Source: G965199725 sp965199725
GTDB taxonomy: Bacteria > Pseudomonadota > Gammaproteobacteria > Nitrosococcales > Methylophagaceae
Direction: 5' to 3'
Assembly: GCA_965199725.1 (NCBI GenBank)
Contig: OZ241321.1
Location: forward strand, 1,436,450-1,500,449
Length of the DNA stretch: 64,000 nucleotides
The notes beneath the pieces are model-generated. The model was not told the origin of the DNA and did not search any database. It saw nothing but the letters and a program-made list of their open reading frames with translations. Position 1 is the first letter of the stretch. Each line of letters opens with the position of its first letter. Made by a program: the position numbers and the translations under genes. This document shows positions 16,341 through 25,307 of the stretch, piece by piece.

Positions 16341-17744
16341 ATGCTAGATAATACTACAAACAGTCAGCTTAATGCGTTTTTTCAGGGTAAAAATATTAAT
16401 ATGCCGGTTGATTTAATTATTAGTGATCGGCATTATCAGTGTACAGAGGTATTGCGCTTATTGCCAAAAAAAAGACTGGTGGTAAAAGCGCAGGATGATA
16501 ATGGCAATCAGCAGGTTATTAAGCTATTTGCTAAACAGAAAAAAGGTAGGATCGGGTTTAGCCAAGAGCAGCGGGGATACCAATTAGCAAAGTGCACCGA
16601 CGTTAATGTACCGCAGTTAATAATTGCATCAACTATTGCGCCAGCTTGCTATGCTATTGTTTATCAGTATTTGAAGAATAGTCAATCTTTTACTGATGAC
16701 AAAAAAACACTTGCGCTTTATGGTGATGCGTTGATTACCATGGCGGCCATGCTGCATAAAGCTGGGATTTATCAAGCAGATTTTCATCTAAATAATATAC
16801 TCATTGTTGCCGAAACTTTGTATCTTATTGATTTTTCCGCTATTAAGCAGCAGGGAATGTATTTAGATAAGTTCACCAGTCTTGCTAATTTGGCGATGTT
16901 GGTCGCGCAGTTTAAACCTTGCGAGCAGCAGCTACTCATTGATCGCTTGCCACAATATTACAAACTACGAGCATGGCAGTTTAATGCTGATGAAGATAAG
17001 CAATTTAATGTCTATGTACACAAAGCCTGGCACAGGCGTAAAGCTAACTATTTAAGTAAAAAGTTTCGTGATTGCTCAATGACAGCATACCGTAAAATAT
17101 GCTGGCTGGAATATGGTTTTTGTCGCGATTTTTTTAATCAGGCAGGTGAGTCTTTTATCAAAAATATTGATCTTATTATGGCAACTGGGCAGGTATTAAA
17201 AGCAGGCAATTCCACCACTATTGTTGCTGTAGAGTATGCTGATAAAAAGTTGGTTATAAAGCGATACAATATTAAGGGGTTTTATCATTTTTTATCACGG
17301 TGTTGCCGCCGCAGTCGTGCTGCTGTTTCTTGGCGCAACAGCAATTTATTACAACTATTGGGTATCGCTACGCCCAAGTCGCTTGGCTTTATTGAAAAGC
17401 GGATTGGCTGGTTTAGATCAGCAGCTTATCTGGTCAGTGAAAAAAGTGATGGTAAGACCATAGCAATCGTGTTTGGTGACAGACTGCCTACTGATAGTGA
17501 ACAGTATCAACTTAGAAATATATTCACCATGCTTAAAAAATATCACATCAGCCATGGCGACTTAAAAGCGAGTAATTTACTTGTCAATAACAAGGGCAGA
17601 ATTGAGTTAATTGATCTAGACGCAATGAAGGAACATGCAACTAAGAGCAATTTTTTGCGTGCATTTGATAAAGATAAAAATCGTTTTTGTCGCAATTGGC
17701 AGAAGCCAGCATTAGCTCAATTATGCCGCGATATTATTTCCTGA
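16341..17744 (+). CDS. Tandem kinase-like protein, InaA/LPS kinase family
   Basis: About 467 residues from the ATG at 16341, four bases after the waaP stop. Two kinase-like domains lie in one chain. The first has catalytic loop IYQADFHLNNILIV (about 145-158) with metal-binding LIDFSAI. The second has ISHGDLKASNLLVNN (about 410-424) with LIDLDAM. It resembles the long InaA-family protein of the Pseudomonas LPS core cluster. Both domains keep HxD/QAD-type loops, though the first has QADF instead of HGDL. The likely role is phosphorylation of LPS core sugars. The 3' end overlaps the convergent GT2 gene by 11 bp. Confidence 0.8.
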   Translation: MLDNTTNSQLNAFFQGKNINMPVDLIISDRHYQCTEVLRLLPKKRLVVKAQDDNGNQQVIKLFAKQKKGRIGFSQEQRGYQLAKCTDVNVPQLIIASTIAPACYAIVYQYLKNSQSFTDDKKTLALYGDALITMAAMLHKAGIYQADFHLNNILIVAETLYLIDFSAIKQQGMYLDKFTSLANLAMLVAQFKPCEQQLLIDRLPQYYKLRAWQFNADEDKQFNVYVHKAWHRRKANYLSKKFRDCSMTAYRKICWLEYGFCRDFFNQAGESFIKNIDLIMATGQVLKAGNSTTIVAVEYADKKLVIKRYNIKGFYHFLSRCCRRSRAAVSWRNSNLLQLLGIATPKSLGFIEKRIGWFRSAAYLVSEKSDGKTIAIVFGDRLPTDSEQYQLRNIFTMLKKYHISHGDLKASNLLVNNKGRIELIDLDAMKEHATKSNFLRAFDKDKNRFCRNWQKPALAQLCRDIIS

Positions 17745-18663
17745 TGTTAGATTTAAAGGTGTCTTTTTTCATTAAACTTAAGAGTAATATTTTGAGTTTA
17801 GATATTTTTAACAAGGCACGCTTATCAAGCTTAACTGCTTTCAGGTAATATCTCTGCGCTAAAGAATAAGCTCCGGCACGATAAGCCAATCCTGTTAAAG
17901 ACAGGCATCTTTTCAGCAAATATTGATGCCTGTAAGCCATGAAATTAGTTGGCAGAATTTTGGCATCAAACACTACATCAACCATATCAGTGCCAATAGC
18001 GTGGGCATGGTCAAAGCTGTGGCGCAGGCTGTCATCATGTTTGTGAATTCTAACCATTGGCTTTTGTACCAATACCGTGTCAAACAGCGCTAATATTTGA
18101 CTATACATGGGAATATCCTCGGTACTGCGCAATTTTTGTGGAAACTGTAATTGACTAAAAACGCTGCGATGAAGACAATAGCTGCCAGCAGATATAGATA
18201 GTTGCTTAAATAAATAGGCATAAAATAAAGATTCTCTGGTAGTTTTTAACCTAGTATTAGTTTTGCGTTCACGGATGTAACCAGCTTTATCTATTGATTG
18301 GTGTTCGCCAATAATAAATTGTTTATTGGGGTAGGCTAGAATAGCTTCACGATAGTAGTGTAATGAATGAGATATCAGTTCATCATCAGCATCAAGAAAA
18401 ATCAGGTATTCACCGCTGCTGTTATTTACCCCAGCATTGCGTGACGTTGCTAACCCCTTATTATCCTGATAAAAATAACTGATGCTGTCATTGTCTTCTA
18501 GTAGTGGCTTGATGACTTCTTTGGTGTTGTCATCAGAGCCGTCGTCAATGACAATGATTTCAAAATCATCACCAGCCTGATTTAGACATGAGTTAACTGC
18601 TCTTGGCAGATATTCAGCATAATTATAGCTAGGTATGATAATGCTAAAAAGACAGGTTGACAC
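17734..18663 (-). CDS. Glycosyltransferase family 2
   Basis: 309 residues. N-terminal GT-A domain with FSIIIPSYNYAEYLPRAVNSC, a central EIIVIDDGSDDNT and the nucleotide-sugar/metal-binding LIFLDADDELI. The C-terminal region has several basic and aromatic residues but no membrane span. It probably adds a sugar to the LPS core from the cytoplasmic face. The acceptor is unknown. It is transcribed against its neighbours. Confidence 0.88.
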   Translation of the reverse strand: MSTCLFSIIIPSYNYAEYLPRAVNSCLNQAGDDFEIIVIDDGSDDNTKEVIKPLLEDNDSISYFYQDNKGLATSRNAGVNNSSGEYLIFLDADDELISHSLHYYREAILAYPNKQFIIGEHQSIDKAGYIRERKTNTRLKTTRESLFYAYLFKQLSISAGSYCLHRSVFSQLQFPQKLRSTEDIPMYSQILALFDTVLVQKPMVRIHKHDDSLRHSFDHAHAIGTDMVDVVFDAKILPTNFMAYRHQYLLKRCLSLTGLAYRAGAYSLAQRYYLKAVKLDKRALLKISKLKILLLSLMKKDTFKSNIRK

Positions 18664-18778
18664 GTATGGCCCTCGTTAAGTGTTATCTTAAGTGAACAAC
18701 AGATGTTAATGATAACGTGCGCCATCGTAATACAACAAGGTACAATTTAACTGTGCTTAACGTGTTAGAGGTTTTGTT

Positions 18779-19909
18779 TTGAAACTTGCTGTCTGCTTAT
18801 ATAAGTATTTTCCTTTTGGCGGCTTAGCCCGTGATTGCCTCCATATTACAATGATTTGCCGTGATCGTGGCTATGATATTGATATATATACAATGGCCTG
18901 GCAGGGAGATATTCCCGCAGGGCTTAACATTAACACTATTCCGTTTCGGGGGTGGACAAATCACGGTAGGATTGCTTCATTTATAAACACAGTTTCGCCG
19001 ATATTGGTCTCAGGAAGATATGATTTAGTGATCGGATTTAATAAAATGCCGGGATTAGATTTATATTATGCATCAGACCCGTGTTATCTTGACCGGGCAA
19101 AAAGTAAGCCTGCTTATTTTATACAAAAATTGAGTCGGCGTATGCAGTTTTATATCAAATGCGAACGCGCTGTATTTGGCAAGCAAAGCAAGACCGTATC
19201 TTTGTTGCTTAGCGATGGGCAGCGCGATTTATTCAGGCTGAATTATGGTACACCGGATAATCGTCTGTTGATGTTGCCACCAGGTATTGATAAAAGCAGA
19301 AAGCGTCCAGATAATTGGTTTGAGATTAGGTCAAGATTGCGTCATCAGTTTGGTATTGGGGGTGATGATACGCTGTTGTTAATGATTGGCACTGCATTTA
19401 AAACCAAGGGCGTTGATCGTGCTATCTCTGCACTGGCAACACTGCCGATCAGTATGCAAATAAAAACACAGTTATTGATTATTGGTGATGGTAATGCTAA
19501 GCCTTACCAAAAAATGGCCCGCCACTACCAATTGGAAAAACAGGTACAGTTTCTTGGTGGACGTACAGATGTGCCTGATTTTTTATTAGCAGCGGATATT
19601 TTGTTGCATCCTGCCAGAAAAGAAAACACGGGCACGGTTATTTTAGAGGCAATGGTAGCTGGCTTGCCAGTATTGGTAACCGGCGTTTGTGGGTACGCTG
19701 CGCATGTGAAGAACGCTGATGCAGGCATAGTTTTACCTGCACTTTTTAAACAAAGCATACTCAATGCCCAGCTTTATGAGATGTTACTGGGTGATAAAGT
19801 TAATTGGTCAAATAATGCATTGAAATATGCAGACACAGCAGATCTGTATGGTACGCCAGAGAAGGTCGTTGACATTATTGACAGGCTGGTTGTAGCACGG
19901 CGCTTGTAA
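18779..19909 (+). CDS. waaG: LPS core glycosyltransferase WaaG-like (GT4)
   Basis: 376 residues starting at a TTG (18779), supported by AGAGG seven bases upstream. The N-terminus (KLAVCLYKYFPFGGLARDCLHI) is very close to the WaaG/RfaG consensus. The C-terminal GT-B domain shows GTAFKTKGVDRAI, LIIGDGNAKPY and the GT4 motif HPARKENTGTVILEAMVAGLPVL. WaaG adds the first outer-core hexose to heptose II. The stop directly abuts the next kinase gene. Confidence 0.9.
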   Translation: MKLAVCLYKYFPFGGLARDCLHITMICRDRGYDIDIYTMAWQGDIPAGLNINTIPFRGWTNHGRIASFINTVSPILVSGRYDLVIGFNKMPGLDLYYASDPCYLDRAKSKPAYFIQKLSRRMQFYIKCERAVFGKQSKTVSLLLSDGQRDLFRLNYGTPDNRLLMLPPGIDKSRKRPDNWFEIRSRLRHQFGIGGDDTLLLMIGTAFKTKGVDRAISALATLPISMQIKTQLLIIGDGNAKPYQKMARHYQLEKQVQFLGGRTDVPDFLLAADILLHPARKENTGTVILEAMVAGLPVLVTGVCGYAAHVKNADAGIVLPALFKQSILNAQLYEMLLGDKVNWSNNALKYADTADLYGTPEKVVDIIDRLVVARRL

Positions 19910-20704
19910 ATGTTTCCATTTTTTAAGACATGGCACATTTTGTCGGCAGCAAACAAGTCTGCTGTTACATCTTATTTTCCTTCACTGGACGCCATATTTA
20001 AATTAGATGGCAAGATTATATCCAGAAGTGAACAAAGTGAAATATTTGTCCAAAAAATTGCTGGTAATACTTATTTTATTAAACGGTATTTTTGCTCAAA
20101 GGGTCTTGCTAGTTGGTTTGGATGGTCACGTTTTCATTTAGAAGTAAAAAATCAACAATGGTTTAGTCAGATAGGTATTCCTGCCGCTCAGATTATTTTA
20201 TATGGCGAAGAACGCCTTTTATTGAAAACGCTGCGTGGCGTATTAATAACAAAGGGTATTGTCAATTGCAGAGAGCTATCAGCCATTGCAGGCAACGCGC
20301 CGGACAATTTTCGCCAAACATATTGGCGTAATGAGATACTATATCAAATTGCTGATATTGTGGCAGCCTTGCACCGCAAGCGTTTTTGCCATAATGATTT
20401 ACATTGGCGAAATATATTAGTGGAGCAGTATGTTGATGGTAAGCCAACGGTTTATTTGATAGATTGTCCGTCAGGTAAAAAACTTATCTGGCCATTGTTA
20501 GGCTATCGCAAATGTAAGGACCTTGCCAGTCTGGATAAGCTGGCACCAAGTTATTTGAGCCGTACCCAGAGGCTGCGATTTTTGCTAAGATACTGTGGGG
20601 TTAAGAGCTTAACGCAAAAGGAAAAACATACTATACGTACAGTGCTACGCCATAAAGAAAACAGAATAAAACGCAAAATGAAAGAAAAGAGTAAATGGCT
20701 ATAG
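19910..20704 (+). CDS. LPS kinase, InaA/RfaP family
   Basis: 264 residues beginning right after the waaG stop. Kinase-like fold with the catalytic loop FCHNDLHWRNILVE (about 161-174) and metal-binding VYLIDCPSGK. The order waaG-kinase resembles the waaG-waaP-wapP order in Pseudomonas, so this may be a WapP-like core kinase. That parallel is inferred from position only. Its 3' end overlaps the convergent YrbL-like gene by 6 bp. Confidence 0.78.
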   Translation: MFPFFKTWHILSAANKSAVTSYFPSLDAIFKLDGKIISRSEQSEIFVQKIAGNTYFIKRYFCSKGLASWFGWSRFHLEVKNQQWFSQIGIPAAQIILYGEERLLLKTLRGVLITKGIVNCRELSAIAGNAPDNFRQTYWRNEILYQIADIVAALHRKRFCHNDLHWRNILVEQYVDGKPTVYLIDCPSGKKLIWPLLGYRKCKDLASLDKLAPSYLSRTQRLRFLLRYCGVKSLTQKEKHTIRTVLRHKENRIKRKMKEKSKWL

Positions 20705-21256
20705 TGTTAATGTAGCCATAAATCTATTCCAGCGACGAATAATCTTTTTTCTGGCTAAAAAGTGAATATAATTGCAGATGGGGATAAAATCGGCATTGCC
20801 TATATTATCAATAATAACCAGTTTACCTTTGCCTGCTTGAGCGCGTTGGTACAGAATGTTTTTTGGCTTTAGCTTCATTGGGATAATGGCGTATTTCAGC
20901 AGGTAGTTTTTTAGTTCAGACAAAGTGGATATTAAATTATTGGCGCGCTGCTCAGTAAAATAATCATCAACTAGATAATGTTCTAATGTGTTGGATATAT
21001 TGCCATCATGATCACGAATTAAATCAAATAGTGCACCTGATCCCAAGTTGGTATCAATGTTTCCATAGAATTTTGGTAACAGTTCCCAACTGATATGTCG
21101 TCTCTGCAGCAATTTGTAATAGTGTTGTTCGCGTTTTGTTTCTTGATTGTCACCATAGGTCACCACTTTAATGCACAAATGATCATGATCAGGATGGACA
21201 AAGCATTCACGATGCAACCCCTTACCAAATTTTTTATCAGGGTCAAGCAGGATCAT
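20699..21256 (-). CDS. yrbL: YrbL-family protein
   Basis: 185 residues with the YrbL family pattern: opening with LDPDKKFGKGLHRECFVHPDHDHLCIKV, a central LPKFYGNIDTNLGSGALFDLIRD, and a kinase-like end LKPKNILYQRAQAGKGKLVIIDNIGNADFIP. In enterobacteria YrbL belongs to the PhoP regulon. The fold is a reduced kinase, and here it is embedded in an LPS modification cluster, suggesting it acts on LPS too. The start overlaps the carbamoyltransferase stop by 4 bp. Confidence 0.8.
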   Translation of the reverse strand: MILLDPDKKFGKGLHRECFVHPDHDHLCIKVVTYGDNQETKREQHYYKLLQRRHISWELLPKFYGNIDTNLGSGALFDLIRDHDGNISNTLEHYLVDDYFTEQRANNLISTLSELKNYLLKYAIIPMKLKPKNILYQRAQAGKGKLVIIDNIGNADFIPICNYIHFLARKKIIRRWNRFMATLTL

Positions 21257-22977
21257 TGTTTGGTAATCAGTAGGTCTTCCATAGCCAGATACTCAAGATC
21301 AGAGCCGTAGAACATATTAAGCGCATCAGCCGGGCTACACACCATAGGCTCACCCCGGCGGTTAAGCGACGTGTTAAGCAAAATTCCATTGCCGGTTAAT
21401 TTTTCCATTTCTTTTAACAATGCATAATATCTTGGATTAGTAGCTTGAGTGACAATTTGTGCCCTTGCAGTACCATCTTCATGTACAACCTCTGGAATAC
21501 GGATGCGCCAATCATCAGCAACATCAAAAGTAAATGTCATAAAAGGGCTGGGATGGTCTGTTTGTAGTATTTCTACAGCGATCGTATCTAAAATGCTGGG
21601 GCAGAAGGGTCGCCAACGTTCACGGTATTTTATTTGTGCATTGATTTTGTCGGCAACACCAGGGTGACTAGGGTTGCCGAGAATGCTACGGTTGCCTAAT
21701 GCACGAGGGCCGAATTCCATCCGACCCTGGAACCATGATACTGGGTTGCCAGCATGGATAATTTCAGCAGTCCGTCTAACAATATCATCTAGTTTTTTCC
21801 AGATTACGTTTCTAGAGTAAGCAGTGCATGCTTCAATGCATTGCGCTGTAGTATAGCTTGGGCCAAGGTATACATGATCCATTTTTTCAACAGGTATGTC
21901 CATTTTTTGCGAGACATAGCTAGCGGCACCAATGGCAGTACCAGCATCACTGGCGGCAGGCTGAACAAAAAGTTCTTTGACTCCTGGTAGCGCGATAATA
22001 CGCTGATTGAGTTTGACATTTAACGCAACACCACCAGCAAAGCACACTTTGCCCGTTTCTTTGATGATATTACCCAAATAATAATCAATCAGATATAACG
22101 CAGTTTTTTCCAATAAATCTTGGATGCTGGCTGCATAATCAACGTAAGGATCATCAATATCATCACCAGCACGTATCGGGCCAAGCCAGTCAATTAACTG
22201 GCGGGAGAAGAAATGACCTTTGCCTTCTTTCTTGTATCGCCTTAAACCGACAGTATTGATAAGTTTGTTATTAACTTTAAATTGACCATTACCATAGGTA
22301 ATCAGACGAGAAAAATCAAAACGTTTCGCACTACCGTAAGGCGCCATGCCCATCACCTTAAATTCACCGTCCAGCATGTCAAATCCAAGTAACTCAGTCA
22401 GCGCACCATACATGCCACCAAGTGAATCGGGATCGTAGAATTCCTTAATTTTATGAATTTTGCCATGTTCACCGTAACCAAAAAATGTGGTGGTATACTC
22501 ACCTTTACCATCAATACCAATAATGGCTGTTTTTTCACTGAAACCACTAAGATGATAGGCGCTACTGGCATGAGCGAGATGATGTTCTACCGCCATAAAT
22601 TTAACGCGTCTGCTATTTATACCAAGTCTATCAAGCATTTTCATTACGTTACGATAATTACGCCAGTAACGTCGGTTGCCATTAAATAATGCTGTTAACG
22701 CGCGATCAGGTGCATACCAGTGACGCTTGGCATAATGCCAGCGAGCCGGTGATGTAAGGCTAATTTGGGCATAGGGAAACGCGACAATATCAACATGATC
22801 AGGCTTAATGTTGCCCTGCTTAAGGCAAAAACTTGCTGCTTGCAAAGGCAGTTTGCCTTTGGCATGTTTATCACGCAGAAAACGTTCTTCTTCTGCGGCA
22901 GCAACCAATGTACCATCAATATACAGCGCGGCCGAGGCATCGTGACTGACTGCACCAGATAGGCCTAATATGATCAT
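21253..22977 (-). CDS. Carbamoyltransferase (NodU/CmcH family)
   Basis: 574 residues, full length for the family. The N-terminal YrdC/Kae1-like ASKHA domain includes LGLSGAVSHDASAALYIDG, VEHHLAHASSAY (metal-binding histidines) and IGIDGKGEYTTTFFGYG. The C-terminal domain has FQGRMEFGPRALGNRSIL and GILLNTSLNRRGEPMVCSP. It transfers carbamoyl from carbamoyl phosphate to a sugar hydroxyl. In Pseudomonas a homologue within the LPS core cluster carbamoylates heptose II, the likely role here. Confidence 0.9.
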   Translation of the reverse strand: MIILGLSGAVSHDASAALYIDGTLVAAAEEERFLRDKHAKGKLPLQAASFCLKQGNIKPDHVDIVAFPYAQISLTSPARWHYAKRHWYAPDRALTALFNGNRRYWRNYRNVMKMLDRLGINSRRVKFMAVEHHLAHASSAYHLSGFSEKTAIIGIDGKGEYTTTFFGYGEHGKIHKIKEFYDPDSLGGMYGALTELLGFDMLDGEFKVMGMAPYGSAKRFDFSRLITYGNGQFKVNNKLINTVGLRRYKKEGKGHFFSRQLIDWLGPIRAGDDIDDPYVDYAASIQDLLEKTALYLIDYYLGNIIKETGKVCFAGGVALNVKLNQRIIALPGVKELFVQPAASDAGTAIGAASYVSQKMDIPVEKMDHVYLGPSYTTAQCIEACTAYSRNVIWKKLDDIVRRTAEIIHAGNPVSWFQGRMEFGPRALGNRSILGNPSHPGVADKINAQIKYRERWRPFCPSILDTIAVEILQTDHPSPFMTFTFDVADDWRIRIPEVVHEDGTARAQIVTQATNPRYYALLKEMEKLTGNGILLNTSLNRRGEPMVCSPADALNMFYGSDLEYLAMEDLLITKQ

Positions 22978-23048
22978 ATGGTTAAGATTTCTTCTGTTAA
23001 CTTTTCAAGCTTAGGTATTTTAGTATAACAAGTGGCGATTGATGTGGG

Positions 23049-23825
23049 TTATTCGTGTTTGCGCCGTGCTCTTTTTTCTACTGATTTGATTAGTGTTTTT
23101 GATCTGGTAGAAAGCTTTTTTTCTTGTGTATATGCCTTAAATAGTGCTATCTGATCCTGCGTTAACCAGTGTCCAGCATGTTTGTGCAGTGTATAAATAT
23201 CCCTGAACATGGCCCGTTTTTTGCACAGGCGCCACTTTAATTTCTCCAGATCAATTATTCTAATATCCCATGATGTGCCAACTGGTTTAACAAAAATATG
23301 TTTTGGATAACAGCAATTATGTTGAAAATGATGGTGATGTAGCGACCGTAATGTATTGGCGATAGCCATCAACAATTTACGTTTATGCGCAATATTGCGC
23401 ACTAAATCACCAGACGGCAATAGCTTGTTAGAAGAAAGTGGGACGTAACCGGTTAAGGCTTTTGTAATCAAGATGGCTTGTAGTTTGCCATGGCTAATAC
23501 GCTTAGCAAAAAATACTGGTTCAACAGTGGGTAGGTTATATTTTTTCATACGCAAGATATTGCAAAACTCACGCTGTAACGTTGGTATGCCTCGCAATGG
23601 GTGGCATACTGTTTTAGTAGCATGATTTTCCTGACGTTTGATAAATATGCTGGTGTTGTCTTGTCTAGTAGTTAAATCAATGTTGACGACTCCGCTCCAG
23701 CCGCCACGGCACCTATTAGGCTGTTCAAACCAACTAGTTTTTAACTGCCATATTGCATCAAAACTTCCCAGGTGATTATCAGTTAAGCGTGTTTGCCACT
23801 CTTTATGCCAGTAAGCTTCATCCAT
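23049..23825 (-). CDS. LPS kinase InaA-family protein
   Basis: 258 residues. The kinase-like fold has an N-terminal GGWSGVVNIDL glycine loop, IFIKRQENH with the lysine, and LQREFCNILRMKKYNLPTVEP. The catalytic region is FQHNCCYPKHIFVKP, which lacks the usual HxD aspartate, and RIIDLEKLKW provides the metal-binding aspartate. This degenerate loop is typical of InaA proteins. It lies four bases from the end of the GT-C gene and is probably co-transcribed with waaF. Confidence 0.8.
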   Translation of the reverse strand: MDEAYWHKEWQTRLTDNHLGSFDAIWQLKTSWFEQPNRCRGGWSGVVNIDLTTRQDNTSIFIKRQENHATKTVCHPLRGIPTLQREFCNILRMKKYNLPTVEPVFFAKRISHGKLQAILITKALTGYVPLSSNKLLPSGDLVRNIAHKRKLLMAIANTLRSLHHHHFQHNCCYPKHIFVKPVGTSWDIRIIDLEKLKWRLCKKRAMFRDIYTLHKHAGHWLTQDQIALFKAYTQEKKLSTRSKTLIKSVEKRARRKHE

Positions 23826-23828
23826 CAG

Positions 23829-25307
23829 CTAGTTCGGTAGTGTCCTATAAATGCACACTTCACCACTGCGCTTCCTCCCCTGGCAATATATTTGCACTAA
23901 TTTCATGTTGGTCAATAGTGCGTCTACTTGTGTGTCTTTGCGTTTTTTAAATATAATTAAGTGGTCATAGCGTTGATAGTTTTTTCGTATATTTTCAATA
24001 CTGTCATTATAGTTTATTTTTGCTCCTGCTTGCCGACTTTGATAGTAATATTCAATTATGTTGTTATTAGTCAACACAGCGCTATTTTTGGGTAGATTAT
24101 CACTGGCCCATATCGCCACCTCTTTGAGGTATGGCTTAGGGCGTGAACTGGTTGTTCCATCAATCAAGTTAGCTAAGAATACGGTACCGACGATACCAAG
24201 CAATAGTTTATTATTCGATATCCATGCCTGTTCTATCATCTGCGTTAATCTTGGCAACATAAGCAGCAATAGACTGATTAATATCGTCATGGTATAGCGT
24301 GTTGATATAAAATAATGCGAAAATACAAATACTATTAATGGTATTGTACTGAGCGCTACTAAGTAACGAATTAATCCTTGATAGGGCGAAGTATATATTG
24401 GCTGGCCTTGCCAACAACTGATTATAAAAAGGCCAATATAGCTAAATGACATTGCTTTTATGATTTTAAATACCAGCATAGAAACAAGACTAGCACTAAG
24501 TATAAGTGTGCTGTATTTGGCTGCATTAGGGTCAAGCACTTGAGTTGCTATTATTGATACTCTGTCATTAAACTCGACTGATATATTAGACATCATCAAT
24601 AGTATATGCTTGGCTTTGAAGAATATATCTGGTATTTCTGTACTAACCAGCATTGCTGGAATAACACCAATAATCAGTAAATAATTGAGCTGGATATAGC
24701 GGATAAAAGCTGTTTTGGGTGTATGTAGAATAAACAAATACAGCGGTAACCCAAGCACAATAACGATACCTTCTATGCGAAACAGAAAAGCAGTAACAAC
24801 AGCCAGTTGCCAATATGTGGCATTTCTTAAGGTTGGTTTTTCAATGAATGTCATAAAGCGATATAATGCCAAACTAAAAAAAGCCCAATAACCGAAATCA
24901 CGGATAATAAACTCACGGTATTCATTAAATGAATGGAAGCAGGCAAGTACAATAGCGGCAATTGCAACTTTTTTATAGTCAGGCAGTATTTTTTTACTGA
25001 TTAGCAACAATGTATCAAGCAGCAGTATAAACAGTAGCCCATTGACTGCATAAGCGACGGTTTCAAAAGATAAGAATGTAGCTTTATGGATATAAGCAAT
25101 CATGATGGAAAAGAAAGGCCAGGGGTTATATACGATAATTTTTGCTAGCCCAGATTCAAGATAAGCTTCAGCCGTACTTATGTAGAGTATGCCGTCATTA
25201 TTTATGTTACTGCCGTAATAGGTAAATATTGACAGGCACAAGCTTGCCAGTGCAGTCAGTAAGCGAATTTGATAAAAGTGATTATCAGTAAGGTTTATTC
25301 TGTGCAT
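23829..25307 (-). CDS. Polytopic membrane protein, GT-C glycosyltransferase-like
   Basis: 492 residues with about eleven hydrophobic helices and a soluble C-terminal tail. The first periplasmic loop carries acidic residues (NNDGILYISTAEAYLESGL) and the next has YNPWPFFSIMIAYIHK, an arrangement seen in ArnT/PMT-type GT-C enzymes that use polyprenyl-phosphate sugars. The location in the LPS cluster suggests modification of lipid A or core on the periplasmic side. Its start overlaps the waaF stop by 13 bp. Confidence 0.6.
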   Translation of the reverse strand: MHRINLTDNHFYQIRLLTALASLCLSIFTYYGSNINNDGILYISTAEAYLESGLAKIIVYNPWPFFSIMIAYIHKATFLSFETVAYAVNGLLFILLLDTLLLISKKILPDYKKVAIAAIVLACFHSFNEYREFIIRDFGYWAFFSLALYRFMTFIEKPTLRNATYWQLAVVTAFLFRIEGIVIVLGLPLYLFILHTPKTAFIRYIQLNYLLIIGVIPAMLVSTEIPDIFFKAKHILLMMSNISVEFNDRVSIIATQVLDPNAAKYSTLILSASLVSMLVFKIIKAMSFSYIGLFIISCWQGQPIYTSPYQGLIRYLVALSTIPLIVFVFSHYFISTRYTMTILISLLLLMLPRLTQMIEQAWISNNKLLLGIVGTVFLANLIDGTTSSRPKPYLKEVAIWASDNLPKNSAVLTNNNIIEYYYQSRQAGAKINYNDSIENIRKNYQRYDHLIIFKKRKDTQVDALLTNMKLVQIYCQGRKRSGEVCIYRTLPN

